Origin: DAIQNV01 sp036788215
GTDB taxonomy: Bacteria; Planctomycetota; Phycisphaerae; Phycisphaerales; UBA1924
Length of the DNA: 19,268 nt
Assembly (NCBI GenBank): GCA_036788215.1
Contig: DAIQNV010000058.1
Coordinates: 1-19,268 of the forward strand
Direction: 5' to 3'
The notes below the pieces were generated by a model. That model made no database searches. It saw only the letters and a list, made by a program, of their open reading frames with translations, and was not told the origin of the DNA. The first letter of the stretch is position 1. Each line of letters opens with the position of its first letter. Made by a program: the position numbers and the translations under genes. This document shows positions 7,558-15,503 of the stretch, in pieces.

Positions 7558-8562
7558 GTGACCGACGCCATCGTCTGGGCCGAACCCGAGCGGGCCGCCT
7601 TCCTGCGCCGCGTCACCGGTGCCTCCGGACTGACGGTGGTCGCTGCGGGGTCTCCCGGGCGGGCCCGGTCGGGCGCGACGGCGCACGCGTTCGGGGCGAC
7701 CGCCGCAGAGGACCTGCGGGCGGCGCTGACGACGGGCGAGGCGGGGGTCGTGCTGATCGCGGACGCGGGGGCCTTCGGTGCGAGCGCGTCGGGGTCGGAC
7801 GCGGACGCGGTCCTCGCGGCGGCGGCGCGGGGCGCGGTCGTGCTGTGCCTCGATCCGGTGCCGGCGTCGGCGCTGGAGCTGTCCGGGGCGGGGTGGCTCA
7901 AAACGCGGAACGCGCGGAGGCCGGTCGATGGGCTGCGCTTCCTGCCCGGCGCGGGGGATCACCCGGTGCTGGGCGGGCTCGATGATGTCCTGGCGGCGTT
8001 CGGCGCGGTGCGCGTCGCGAGCGTGCGGGCGATGAACCGGCCCGAGCATGGCCCGCTGTCCGCGGCCCTGTTCGGCGGGCTGGCGCTGCTCCGTCGGGTG
8101 ATCGATGCCCCGGAACTGATCGACAGCGCGATCGTGACGCGGGGCTCCGGGGACCGCCCCGCGACCGACGCGGGCCTGCGGGATCTGCAGGGGCACGCGG
8201 TGGCGATGGTGCGCACCGCGGTCGGCTCGATCGGGCGCCTGCTCGCGAGCGATACCGCGGACGCGTGGGAGCGGTCGCTCGAACTGCTGGGCCCCTCGGG
8301 GCGGCTGATGATCCGCGATACCGGCTTCACCTGGCACGACGCGGAGGGCGGGCTCGTCGATTCGGGCGAGCAGGCGATCGGGGGCGACGACGACCCGGCG
8401 GTGGCGGCGCTCGCCGGCGCGATCCGCCGGCGGATCGATGCGTTCGAGCCCGCAGCGGCGGAACTCACCGAGACCCTGACGCTGGCGTCGGCGGCGCTGC
8501 TGAGTGCACGGACGGGCCAGCCCGAGAGCCCGGCGGCGATCGCTCGCGCGGGCGTGCTGTAG
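7558..8562 (+). CDS. Degenerate Gfo/Idh/MocA-like protein
   Basis: The product has 334 residues from GTG 7558, chosen for the GGAGAGG site; the frame is open to 7486. The C-terminal half fits the Gfo/Idh/MocA C-terminal domain: 'DAWERSLELLGPSGRLMIRD', then 'GFTWHDAEGGLVDSG', and a last helix 'ALLSARTGQPESP' typical of these oxidoreductases. The N-terminal ~110 residues keep an alternating Rossmann-like pattern, but I see no GxGxxG dinucleotide loop. The usual E-K-P motif at the end of the fifth strand appears as 'LCLDPVPAS' (L98-D99-P100). It may therefore not bind NAD(P) or catalyse a sugar redox step, and could be a structural or regulatory homolog. It converges on tyrS with a 16-nt gap. 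Confidence 0.65.
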   Translation: MTDAIVWAEPERAAFLRRVTGASGLTVVAAGSPGRARSGATAHAFGATAAEDLRAALTTGEAGVVLIADAGAFGASASGSDADAVLAAAARGAVVLCLDPVPASALELSGAGWLKTRNARRPVDGLRFLPGAGDHPVLGGLDDVLAAFGAVRVASVRAMNRPEHGPLSAALFGGLALLRRVIDAPELIDSAIVTRGSGDRPATDAGLRDLQGHAVAMVRTAVGSIGRLLASDTADAWERSLELLGPSGRLMIRDTGFTWHDAEGGLVDSGEQAIGGDDDPAVAALAGAIRRRIDAFEPAAAELTETLTLASAALLSARTGQPESPAAIARAGVL

Positions 8563-8578
8563 CCCGCGTTCCCGGGGT

Positions 8579-10135
8579 TCAGGACCAGTTGGCGAGGTGC
8601 CAGTTCTTCTTGCCCCGCTTGATCGCCATGAGCGACCCGTGCAGGAGGTCGGCCGGCCCGAGCCGCTCGCCCTCGCCGAGCTTGCGACCGTTGACGCTCA
8701 CTGAGCCAGCGGATAAGAACTCGCGCGCCTGCTTCTTGCTCTGAGCGAGCCCGGTCTCGACGAGGAGTTCGACCGGATCGGCGCCCTCGCCCGCGAGGGC
8801 GGACCTGTCGTGGTCGCTGGAAGGGACCTCCGCGAGGACCTCGCGCAGCAGGGTCTCGTCCAGCGACGCGATCTCACCACTGAAGAGGGCCCGCCCGGCA
8901 GCCTCCGCCTGCTCCATCTTGTCGACGCCGTGGAGGATGGCGGTCGCCTCGCGGGCGAGTCGGCGCTGGGCGTCGCGCCTGCCGGGGGCCTCGGCGTGCT
9001 CGGCCTCGATGGCCTCGATCTCCTCACGCGTGAGGAAGGTGAAAAAGCGGAGGAAGCCCGCGACGTCCGCGTCCGCGGCGTTGAGCCAGAACTGGTAGTA
9101 GGCGTAGGGGCTGGTGCGCTCCCCGGTGAGCCAGACCGCCCCGGACTCGGTCTTGCCGAACTTGGTGCCGTCGGCCTTCGTCACAAGGGGGTTGGTGAGG
9201 CCATAGACCGGGCCCTGCAGGACCGCGGCCATCGCCCAGGCGTGGCGCTCGTAAGCCGCGATCACCGGCTCCGGGACGCGGCCCTCAAGCGCTCGCCAGT
9301 GCCCGACGAGGGCGTCGAGCAGGGCCTTGAGCTTGTCGGCCTGGCCCCGGACGTCGACATCGGCGGGCACCGCGAGCTGACCAGAGCGCAGGCCCTCCGC
9401 GACGTCGAGCGGGACATCCTCGAGCGAGACCAGCCCCGCGGCCTGGCCGACCTGGAGCAGCGCCTCGGTCGCCTCGGCCGTCTTCATCGCACTCCAGCGC
9501 CGGATGAGATCGGTGCCGGCGACGATGTTGCCGAACTGGTCGCTGCCCCCCATCTGCAGCGTGACCCCGCCGGCGGTGTAGAGGTGCAGGAAGTCGTACG
9601 CCTGCAGGATCATGTAGCTGAACTCGGTGTAGCTGATGCCCTGCTCGCGGCTTTCGAGCCGCTGCCTGACGCTCTCCTTCTGCATCATCATGTTGACGCT
9701 GAAGTGCTTGCCGATGTCGCGCAGGGCCTCGATGTAGCTGATGCGGGTGAGCCACTCCGCGTTGTTCACCACCCGGTGCTCCGGGCCCTCGACATTGCCC
9801 AGAACCGCGTCGAAAATCGGGCGCTGGGCGGCGACGTTCCGCTCGACCTGCTCGGGCGTCTGGAGCTGGCGCTCCGCGGTCTTCCCCGAGGGGTCCCCAA
9901 TGAGCCCGGTGCCACCACCCATGAGGACGACGACGCGGTGCCCGGCCCGCTTCAGGTGGGCGAGCACCATGATCGGGACGAGGTTGCCGATCGTTAGGCT
10001 GGTGGAGGTCGGGTCGAAGCCGGCATACGCGGTGCGCGGGCCCGACGCGAGGTGCTGCGCGAGGGCGTCGCGGTCGGTGCACTGGTGCAGGAGGCCACGC
10101 CAGGCGAGCTCACTGAGAAAGTCGATCGAACCCAT
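8579..10135 (-). CDS. tyrS: Tyrosyl-tRNA synthetase with a large internal insertion
   Basis: The product has 518 residues against about 420 for most bacterial TyrRS. It charges tRNA-Tyr using ATP. The N-terminal catalytic domain has 'YAGFDPTSTSLTIGN' (HIGH region, here T48-I-G-N51) and 'GGGTGLIGDPSGK' (73-85). 'QMGGSDQFGNIVAGTDLIRR' (194-213) binds tyrosine, and the KMSKS-like loop is K325-F-G-K-T. A C-terminal S4 RNA-binding domain spans about 452-518 ('SKKQAREFLSAGSVSVNGRK'). Residues about 214-308 form an extra block between the tyrosine site and 'VYGLTNPLVTKADG', where E. coli TyrRS has only a few residues. The first His of HIGH, important in model TyrRS, is Thr here. The gene lies 18 nt downstream of the polyprenyl synthase gene, probably cotranscribed. 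Confidence 0.95.
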   Translation of the reverse strand: MGSIDFLSELAWRGLLHQCTDRDALAQHLASGPRTAYAGFDPTSTSLTIGNLVPIMVLAHLKRAGHRVVVLMGGGTGLIGDPSGKTAERQLQTPEQVERNVAAQRPIFDAVLGNVEGPEHRVVNNAEWLTRISYIEALRDIGKHFSVNMMMQKESVRQRLESREQGISYTEFSYMILQAYDFLHLYTAGGVTLQMGGSDQFGNIVAGTDLIRRWSAMKTAEATEALLQVGQAAGLVSLEDVPLDVAEGLRSGQLAVPADVDVRGQADKLKALLDALVGHWRALEGRVPEPVIAAYERHAWAMAAVLQGPVYGLTNPLVTKADGTKFGKTESGAVWLTGERTSPYAYYQFWLNAADADVAGFLRFFTFLTREEIEAIEAEHAEAPGRRDAQRRLAREATAILHGVDKMEQAEAAGRALFSGEIASLDETLLREVLAEVPSSDHDRSALAGEGADPVELLVETGLAQSKKQAREFLSAGSVSVNGRKLGEGERLGPADLLHGSLMAIKRGKKNWHLANWS

Positions 10136-10153
10136 GGCCCCAGCGTAGGCGAT

Positions 10154-11206
10154 TCAGAACCTGCGGCTCACCGCGGCCTCCGCCGCGATCTCGAGCATCC
10201 GGCGGGCGGGCCCATCGGGGAAGACCGCCAGCGCCGGAAGGGCCTCGTCGACGAGGCGGCGGGCGACGCCCGTCGCGGAGGCGACGGCGCCGAGGTCGGC
10301 CAAGAGGCCCGCGAGCTCGCGGTCGGCGTCGGGCGTCGCCTTGCCGGCGGCGTTCTCGATCAGCCGGAGGAGCCGCCCCCGCTGGGCGGGGCTGGCCTGG
10401 CGCAGGGCATGGACCAGGGGGAGGGTGAGCTTGCCCTTGGCGAGGTCACGCCGGACGGACTTCCCGACCGTTGCCTCCTCGCCCATCAGGTCGAGCAGGT
10501 CGTCCTGGATCTGGAAGGCGATCCCCAGCTTCTCGCCGAAGGTGCGGGCCGCGGCCTCCACCTCGTCCGTCGCGTCGCTGGCGGCAGCGCCCAGGGCCCC
10601 GGCGAGGCCCAGAAGGGCTGCGGTCTTCCGGGCGACGATCTCGAAGTAGGTGGGCTCGTCGAGGCTCCAGTCGCCCCGGTGGTGGAGCTGGAGCAACTCG
10701 CCCGCGCACATGACCATCGCGGTGTCGCCCACCGCCAGCGAGGCCTGGCGGCTCTCGACCGTCGAGCAGAGGTGGTACGCCGACGCGATCAGGTAGTCAC
10801 CCAGGATCACCGCGGTCTCGTTGTCCGTGAGCCGGTTGACCGTGACCCCGCGCCGGCGGATCTCCGCCTCGTCGAGGACATCGTCGTGCACGAGGGTCGC
10901 CATGTGCACCATCTCGACCACCGCCGCCAGCCCGATGTGCTCCTCGGTCCACAGGCCCGCAGCGGCTTCGGGCCCCTCGACGAGCGCCGAGGCACCGCGC
11001 GGGTGGGCGGCCAGGCCCGTCAGGAGGACGAGCGTCGGGCGGAGCATCTTGCCCCGGTAACGCTCGATGTGCTTGCACAGGGCAGCGACCGGGGGGATGT
11101 CGCTCTCGAGCTGCTTGTCGAAGCGGGCCTCGACCCGGGCCAGACCCAAGGCCAGGGCCTCCTGAACGGGGATCAGGGCGTCGGGGATGTCGAGCGTGCC
11201 ACGCAT
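10154..11206 (-). CDS. Trans-polyprenyl diphosphate synthase
   Basis: The product has 350 residues. It condenses isopentenyl diphosphate units onto an allylic diphosphate to make a long isoprenoid chain, probably for a quinone side chain. The first Asp-rich motif is D108-D109-x-x-D112 in 'LVHDDVLDEAEIRRRG', and the second is D235-D236-L-L-D239 in 'FQIQDDLLDLMG'. 'YRGKMLRP' (50-57) is the substrate-binding GKxxRP region and 'KGKLTLPLVHAL' follows the second motif. The residues four and five before the first motif (Ala-Thr in 'MATLVHDD') are small, consistent with a long-chain product of the IspB/HepT class, but chain length cannot be fixed from sequence. An acidic/Ala insert at about 70-90 is slightly longer than in E. 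coli IspB. It lies upstream of tyrS on the same strand. Confidence 0.92.
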   Translation of the reverse strand: MRGTLDIPDALIPVQEALALGLARVEARFDKQLESDIPPVAALCKHIERYRGKMLRPTLVLLTGLAAHPRGASALVEGPEAAAGLWTEEHIGLAAVVEMVHMATLVHDDVLDEAEIRRRGVTVNRLTDNETAVILGDYLIASAYHLCSTVESRQASLAVGDTAMVMCAGELLQLHHRGDWSLDEPTYFEIVARKTAALLGLAGALGAAASDATDEVEAAARTFGEKLGIAFQIQDDLLDLMGEEATVGKSVRRDLAKGKLTLPLVHALRQASPAQRGRLLRLIENAAGKATPDADRELAGLLADLGAVASATGVARRLVDEALPALAVFPDGPARRMLEIAAEAAVSRRF

Positions 11207-11323
11207 TCGGGGAAGTGTAGAACGGACCGGACCGGGGATCGCACACCGTGGCCCCCCTGCGGGTCGGGCAAGGGCGGGGGCCGGGGTGGGCCGGATGGGG
11301 CGGGTCGGGCTGGTGAGCCGGGC

Positions 11324-12503
11324 TTATTTCTCGCTGACGATGTAGCAGATGAAGGCCTCGTCGGCCTCCCCGGTGTTCGTGGGCTTGAAGACGCCGTTGC
11401 CCTCGCCGGTGGGCTCGCCCTTGTCGTCCAGCTCGTCGCCCTCCCAATAGACCGTCGTGCTGCTGAACCCGGCCTCCGCGAGCAGCTCCCGGATCTCGGG
11501 GAGCGTCCACAGGCGCCAGTGGTACTCGAACGCGTTCTTCATCCGCGTCCCGTCCTTGAACTCGAAGTGGATCCGGCAGTGCATGTCACCGGTGACCGGG
11601 GTGAACTTGTGCTGATCCCACACATAGGTGTACGACCCGCCGCCCGCCGCCTTGGGCAGGGAGCACTTGCGCTTCTCCTCGACCTCCTTGAACGCGTCGG
11701 CACCTCCGTAGAAGTCCTGGAAGAAGATGCCCCCCTCGCCCAGCCCCTCGTGGACCGCGCGGAAGTAGGCAAGCAGCTCCTTCCGGGTGCGGAAGAGCCA
11801 GTAGCTGAAGTTCATCGCGAGGATGCAGTCCATCCCGACCGCATCCCCAGGCTGCAGCACATCGCGCTCGATGAGCCGCACCCGCGAGCGGTCTTCCTCG
11901 GGCAGCTCACTGACGCAGTGCTCCATGCCCCAGGCCAGCGTCGGCCCGTCGATATCGAGCCCGATGGCCTCGTTGTCCTTCCGCCGGCGGACCCACTCGC
12001 AGCTCGTGTTGCCGGTGCCGCAGAAATCCTCGCGCAGGACGCGGGCCTTGCGACCCCGGAGCTTCTTGAAGGTCTTGTCGACGAAGTCGATTTCGGCCTC
12101 GACATTCTGGACCGCCGCCTGGTAGAGGGCGTGGCGGTCGGCGGTCTTCGCGGTCAGAGGGGTCTTCTTTTTCGCGGAGGCTTTCTTCGGCTGGGCCCCN
12201 NNNNNNNNNNNNNNNNNNNNNNNNNNNNNNNNNNNNNNNNNNNNNNNNNNNNNNNNNNNNNNNNNNNNNNNNNNNNNNNNNNNNNNNNNNNNNNNNNNNG
12301 GCCCCACTCCTGGCCTTGCCCCCGGTCCCGGACTTGCCCTTGCCCTTGGTCTTTGGCTTGCCCGTGGTCTTGCCGCTCTGCACCGTCGCCATCACCGCCT
12401 CCATGGCCTCGCGTCCCGCCGCTTTCGCCGGGGCTGCTTCTATGACCGCGTTACTGGACCCCGCACCCGTCCTCGTCGCTCCGCCCGTCTCGCTCTGCAC
12501 CAT
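11324..12503 (-). CDS. Class I SAM-dependent methyltransferase, EDF-[AC]-GT family (paralog 2), interrupted by an assembly gap
   Basis: The C-terminal 291 residues (11324-12199) hold the enzyme: 'DRHALYQAAVQ', 'VLREDFCGTGNTSCEWV' (SAM loop), 'IGLDIDGPTLAWG', 'MNFSYWLFRTRKELLAYF', 'FFQDFYGGADAF' and 'YHWRLWTLPEIRELLAEAGF'. All align with the methyltransferase at 5520-6329. The N-terminus probably starts at ATG 12503, with GGAGG 7 nt upstream, giving 68 codons (12300-12503) of Ala/Gly/Lys-rich sequence before the gap. A similar Lys/Ala-rich stretch ('QPKKASAKKKTPLTAKTA') follows it. Both flanks are whole codons, so the frame continues if the real gap is a multiple of three. The basic tail is absent from paralog 1 and may bind nucleic acid or ribosome; this is inference. 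The substrate is unknown. Confidence 0.85.
12200..12299. other. Assembly gap of 100 N
   Basis: The run of exactly 100 N is the conventional placeholder for a gap of unknown size. It lies in a low-complexity, GC-rich, Lys/Gly/Ala-coding stretch of the methyltransferase, which would explain the failure to assemble. Confidence 0.95.
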
Positions 12504-12692
12504 CCATTGTCCTCCGTGCTCACGGGCGGAGTCTACAGACCCGACACAGGCTTCGCCGGAGCCCCGAAACGGGCCTTGGTCCTATAGTCGCCCGCTCGCC
12601 GCTTCCGGGGACGCACCCGCGAGGCCCGAGGGCGAGCACGAGCCGAAAGCCACGCGGGCAATCGCCCGCCACAGCGCACAGGGGATCTTGCG
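12504..12692 (+). promoter_or_regulatory. Divergent promoter and leader region upstream of the UDP-glucose dehydrogenase gene
   Basis: No gene is supported in these 189 nt. TATAGT near 12583 ('GGTCCTATAGTCGCC') is the best -10 candidate for the plus strand. A perfect 6-bp hairpin, GCGGGC-AATC-GCCCGC (12654-12669), lies in the probable leader 23 nt before the start codon. AGGGG about 9 nt upstream of ATG 12693 is the ribosome site. Confidence 0.4.
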
Positions 12693-14033
12693 ATGCGTCT
12701 GACCATGGTGGGCACCGGGTATGTCGGCCTCGTGACGGGCGTCTGCCTCTCCAACACGGGCAACGACGTCATCTGCCTCGATGTCATTCCTGAGAAGGTC
12801 GCCATGCTCAAGCGGGGCGAGTGCCCCATCTACGAGCCCGGCCTCACCGAGCTCATGGAGAAGAACATCGCCGCTGGGCGACTCCGCTTCACCCTCGACA
12901 AGGACGAGGCCTACCGCGACGCCGACATGATCTTCATCTGCGTCGGCACCCCCTCCGACGACCGGGGGCACACGAACCTGTCGTACGTCGACGGCGCCGC
13001 GGACGACATCGCCCGCGTCATCAAGGAACTCGGGCCCGGGGCCAGGGCCAAGACCATCGTCGTCAAGTCGACCGTGCCGGTGGGCACGACCTTCCGCGTC
13101 CGCGACCGCATCCGGGCGATCGTCGGCGACCTGCCCTTCCACGTCGCGGACAACCCCGAGTTCCTGAAGGAGGGCGACGCGATCCAGGACTTCAACAAGC
13201 CCGACCGCGTGGTCGTGGGCGTGGAGTCCGACGCGGTCGGCGAGCAGTTCAAGGACCTCTACGACCCCTTCGTCCGCCAGGGCCACCCGATCTACATCAT
13301 GGACGTGGCGTCGTCGGAGATGGTCAAGTACGCCTCGAACAACTTCCTCGCGACCAAGATCAGCTTCATCAACGAGATGGCCAACCTCTGCGAGGCCTAC
13401 GAGGCCAACATCAACAAGGTCCGCGAGGGCATGTGCTCCGACAAGCGCATCGGCCACGCCTTCCTCTACCCGGGCCTGGGCTACGGGGGCTCCTGCTTCC
13501 CGAAGGACACGCTCGCCTGCATCATGATGGGCGAGTTGAAGGGCGTGAAGACCGATGTCTCGCGGGCCGTGCACGAGACCAACCAGCGCCAGCGCGACCT
13601 CTTCTTCAAGAAGATCCTCGCCCACTTCGGCGGGGAGCAGGGCATCGCGGGCAAGACCTTCGCCTTCTGGGGCCTCGCCTTCAAGCCCCGCACCGACGAC
13701 ATCCGCGAGGCCCCCGCCCTCACCATCGCCCGCAAGGCCCTGGGCTATGGCGTTTCCTGCCGGGGCTTCGACCCCGTCGCGATGGAGAACGTGAAGAAGG
13801 AAGCCCCGACCATTGACCTCTTCGAGGACATGTACGAGGCCGCCCAGGGCGCCGATGCGCTGGTGATCTCGACCGACTGGGACGAGTTCAAGAGCCCCGA
13901 CTTCGACAAGCTCGCGAGCATCATGCGGGGCAAGGTGATCTTCGACGGGCGGAACCTGTACCGCCGGCAGCAGCTCGGGCAGCTCGGGTTCCACTATTAC
14001 TCGGTGGGGCGAGCGCCGGTGACGCCGGCATAA
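12693..14033 (+). CDS. ugd: UDP-glucose 6-dehydrogenase
   Basis: The product has 446 residues, normal for the family. It oxidises UDP-glucose to UDP-glucuronate with two NAD+, feeding polysaccharide and glycan synthesis. The NAD-binding loop is G7-T-G9-Y-V-G12. Later motifs are 'FICVGTP' (81-87), 'VKSTVPVGTT' (124-133), 'NPEFLKEGDAI' (154-164) and 'EMVKYASNNFLATKISFINE' (209-228, with the conserved Lys212). The catalytic Cys is C268 in 'GYGGSCFPKD', with D272 after it. 'WGLAFKPRTDDIREAP' marks the C-terminal UDP-binding domain. UDP-ManNAc and other nucleotide-sugar dehydrogenases share the fold, but the 'GYGGSCFPKDT' and 'NNFLATKISFINE' forms favour UDP-glucose. No glycosyltransferase genes are adjacent. 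Confidence 0.93.
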   Translation: MRLTMVGTGYVGLVTGVCLSNTGNDVICLDVIPEKVAMLKRGECPIYEPGLTELMEKNIAAGRLRFTLDKDEAYRDADMIFICVGTPSDDRGHTNLSYVDGAADDIARVIKELGPGARAKTIVVKSTVPVGTTFRVRDRIRAIVGDLPFHVADNPEFLKEGDAIQDFNKPDRVVVGVESDAVGEQFKDLYDPFVRQGHPIYIMDVASSEMVKYASNNFLATKISFINEMANLCEAYEANINKVREGMCSDKRIGHAFLYPGLGYGGSCFPKDTLACIMMGELKGVKTDVSRAVHETNQRQRDLFFKKILAHFGGEQGIAGKTFAFWGLAFKPRTDDIREAPALTIARKALGYGVSCRGFDPVAMENVKKEAPTIDLFEDMYEAAQGADALVISTDWDEFKSPDFDKLASIMRGKVIFDGRNLYRRQQLGQLGFHYYSVGRAPVTPA

Positions 14034-14077
14034 ATCCCGTCGGCCCGCGGTTGGCCTCCCACGAAAGGAGCCCACCC

Positions 14078-14650
14078 GTGCCCGACCCCTTCCCCCTGCA
14101 TACGCCGGAGACGGCCCCCGATGCCGCGCAGAGCCACCTGAATGCTGCCCAGAAGTCATTCGGGATGATCCCCAACCTCGAGAAGGTCATGGCCTCCGAG
14201 CCCGCCCTGCTCGAGAGCTATGTCACCGCCTGGGACGCTTTCGACCGCACGCCCCTCACGCCCCAGGAACGCCAAGTCGTCTACATGACCGTCAACTGGG
14301 AGAACGACTGCGACTATTGCGTCGCCTGGCACACCAAGCTGGCAAAGATGGCCCGCCTTGACGAGTCAGAGATCCAGCGACTTCGCGACGGAGCATCGCT
14401 CTCCGACCCGCGCCTCCGGGCCCTCCAGCACTTCACACGCCGCCTGCTCCAGACCAGGGGCAACCCCGCACCCGCCGAGCTCGGTGCCTTCCTCGACGCC
14501 GGCTACACCACAGCCCACGCACTCGCGGTCGTGCTCGGCATCGCCGTGAAGACCATGAGCAACTTCACCAACGGCCTCGCCGGAACGCCTCTGGACAGCG
14601 CAGTGCACGACCTCGCCTGGACCAAGCCCACGCTGCGCGCCCGCTCCTGA
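14078..14650 (+). CDS. Carboxymuconolactone decarboxylase / AhpD-like protein
   Basis: The product has 190 residues from GTG 14078, chosen because AAAGGAG ends 7 nt upstream; a start at 14051 is possible but lacks a site. The AhpD-type active centre is in 'NWENDCDYCVAWHT': C78-D-Y-C81 with H85 three residues later and E75 before. In AhpD this Cys pair reduces peroxides or peroxiredoxins with help from the His and Glu. The preceding 'LTPQERQVVYMTV' and following helix 'KMARLDESEIQRLRDG' fit the peroxidase-related CMD group rather than true carboxymuconolactone decarboxylases. A role in thiol redox or peroxide detoxification is likely; the partner is unknown. It follows the UDP-glucose dehydrogenase by 44 nt and may be cotranscribed. 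Confidence 0.85.
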   Translation: MPDPFPLHTPETAPDAAQSHLNAAQKSFGMIPNLEKVMASEPALLESYVTAWDAFDRTPLTPQERQVVYMTVNWENDCDYCVAWHTKLAKMARLDESEIQRLRDGASLSDPRLRALQHFTRRLLQTRGNPAPAELGAFLDAGYTTAHALAVVLGIAVKTMSNFTNGLAGTPLDSAVHDLAWTKPTLRARS

Positions 14651-14683
14651 GACGCCGCTGCGCCCAACGACAGCGGCCCGGCC

Positions 14684-14821
14684 TCAGCCAGCCGACAAGC
14701 GATTCTGCCCATCCATCCCCACCGAAACAAACTCCACCACCACCACCTCCCTCACCCCCGTCGCCACCACATCACGCAGCACCACCGGCCCGCCCGGCGC
14801 GTCCTCAGACACCCAGTGCTC
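14684..14821 (-). pseudogene. Possible C-terminal remnant of a minus-strand gene
   Basis: The minus frame ending at the stop at 14684 reads 'EHWVSEDAPGGPVVLRDVV' then 'ATGVREVVVVEFVSVGMDG'. This resembles the end of a planctomycete secreted or lipid-binding type protein in which a 'W-S-x-x-x-PGG-x-V' pattern is followed by a beta strand. Upstream (14822-14905) the frame is low-complexity and unconvincing, so only a fragment would survive. The whole 14651-14903 stretch otherwise holds no gene that I can support. Confidence 0.3.
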
Positions 14822-14863
14822 CGCCGCCTCCCCTCCCCACTCGGTGCCTTCGTGCCTCCGTCG

Positions 14864-14903
14864 CTCCCTCCCCTCCCCCCTCCCCCTTCTACCATCCCTC
14901 CCC
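14864..14903 (+). other. Polypyrimidine tract before the membrane-protein start
   Basis: 27 uninterrupted pyrimidines (14864-14890), then TACCAT-type sequence and another C-rich run up to the ATG at 14904. The minus strand therefore has closely spaced runs of three to six G, able to form a G-quadruplex. There is no Shine-Dalgarno sequence in this stretch. Confidence 0.6.
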
Positions 14904-15494
14904 ATGCCCCACCGCCTCTTCCGCCTCTACCAACGCAAGCGTGTGATCAACATCAACGCGAACGTCGTGATCGCGGGCCTGGGCTCCACCGTCATCGTCA
15001 TGGGCCTGCTCGCCCTGCTGAAGCACTCTGTGGGCACCGCCTGGCCCACCTGGGGCTACACCGTCTTCGCCCTCGTCACCGACATCGTCCTCGATGTCGC
15101 GATGTTCGCCGGGCTGCACTGGATCGCCAACCACTGGCGACCCAGCAACGGACGATCGGGCAAGGAGCGCCTTGAGCTCGGCGCCGCCGCCCCCCCGCAC
15201 CTCGAGGACACCGCCAAGGTGCAGCTCGAACGCATGATCCTCTCACCCCTCTATTACATCATCGCGTCGGTCGGCACCGAGATCGTGCAGCGAGCCGGGC
15301 TCCCGCCCTACTGGGCGGTCGGCATCGGCTACCCCCTCGCCCTGCTCGCGACGCGGACCATCCACACGTGGTGGGGCCTGCGCTCCGGCACCTTCGAGGA
15401 CCACCACATCCGCGCCAAGCGGGCCCGGATCCGGGACCGCCGGGCCCGGCGCCTGATGAAGTCCGAGGGGCGCGGGCACAGCCCCGACCTCTGA
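14904..15494 (+). CDS. Small multi-pass membrane protein of unknown function
   Basis: The product has 196 residues from ATG 14904. It starts MPHRLFRLYQRKR, a basic stretch, followed by four hydrophobic segments: about 19-39 ('VVIAGLGSTVIVMGLLALL'), 50-75 ('YTVFALVTDIVLDVAMFAGL'), 113-132 ('SPLYYIIASVGTEIVQRAGL') and 136-155 ('AVGIGYPLALLATRTIHTWW'). The tail is strongly basic ('RAKRARIRDRRARRLMK'), suggesting a cytoplasmic C-terminus. I do not recognise a family. The start is preceded by a polypyrimidine run instead of a ribosome site, so the gene may be translated leaderless or weakly. It converges on the YggS gene, 9 nt apart. Confidence 0.75.
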   Translation: MPHRLFRLYQRKRVININANVVIAGLGSTVIVMGLLALLKHSVGTAWPTWGYTVFALVTDIVLDVAMFAGLHWIANHWRPSNGRSGKERLELGAAAPPHLEDTAKVQLERMILSPLYYIIASVGTEIVQRAGLPPYWAVGIGYPLALLATRTIHTWWGLRSGTFEDHHIRAKRARIRDRRARRLMKSEGRGHSPDL

Positions 15495-15503
15495 GGCACC
15501 CCG

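Noticed and set aside
10052..12445. Long plus-strand frame opposite the polyprenyl synthase and methyltransferase genes
   Set aside because: It is a codon-position shadow of two well-supported minus-strand genes and shows no recognisable domain.
12654..12669. Riboswitch or attenuator in the leader of the UDP-glucose dehydrogenase gene
   Set aside because: Only a simple 6-bp hairpin is present, with no conserved aptamer, alternative stem or T-run.
12582..14159. Long minus-strand frame opposite the UDP-glucose dehydrogenase gene
   Set aside because: It shows the Gly/Val/Asp/Glu/Leu-biased composition typical of antisense frames, while the plus strand holds a clear complete enzyme.
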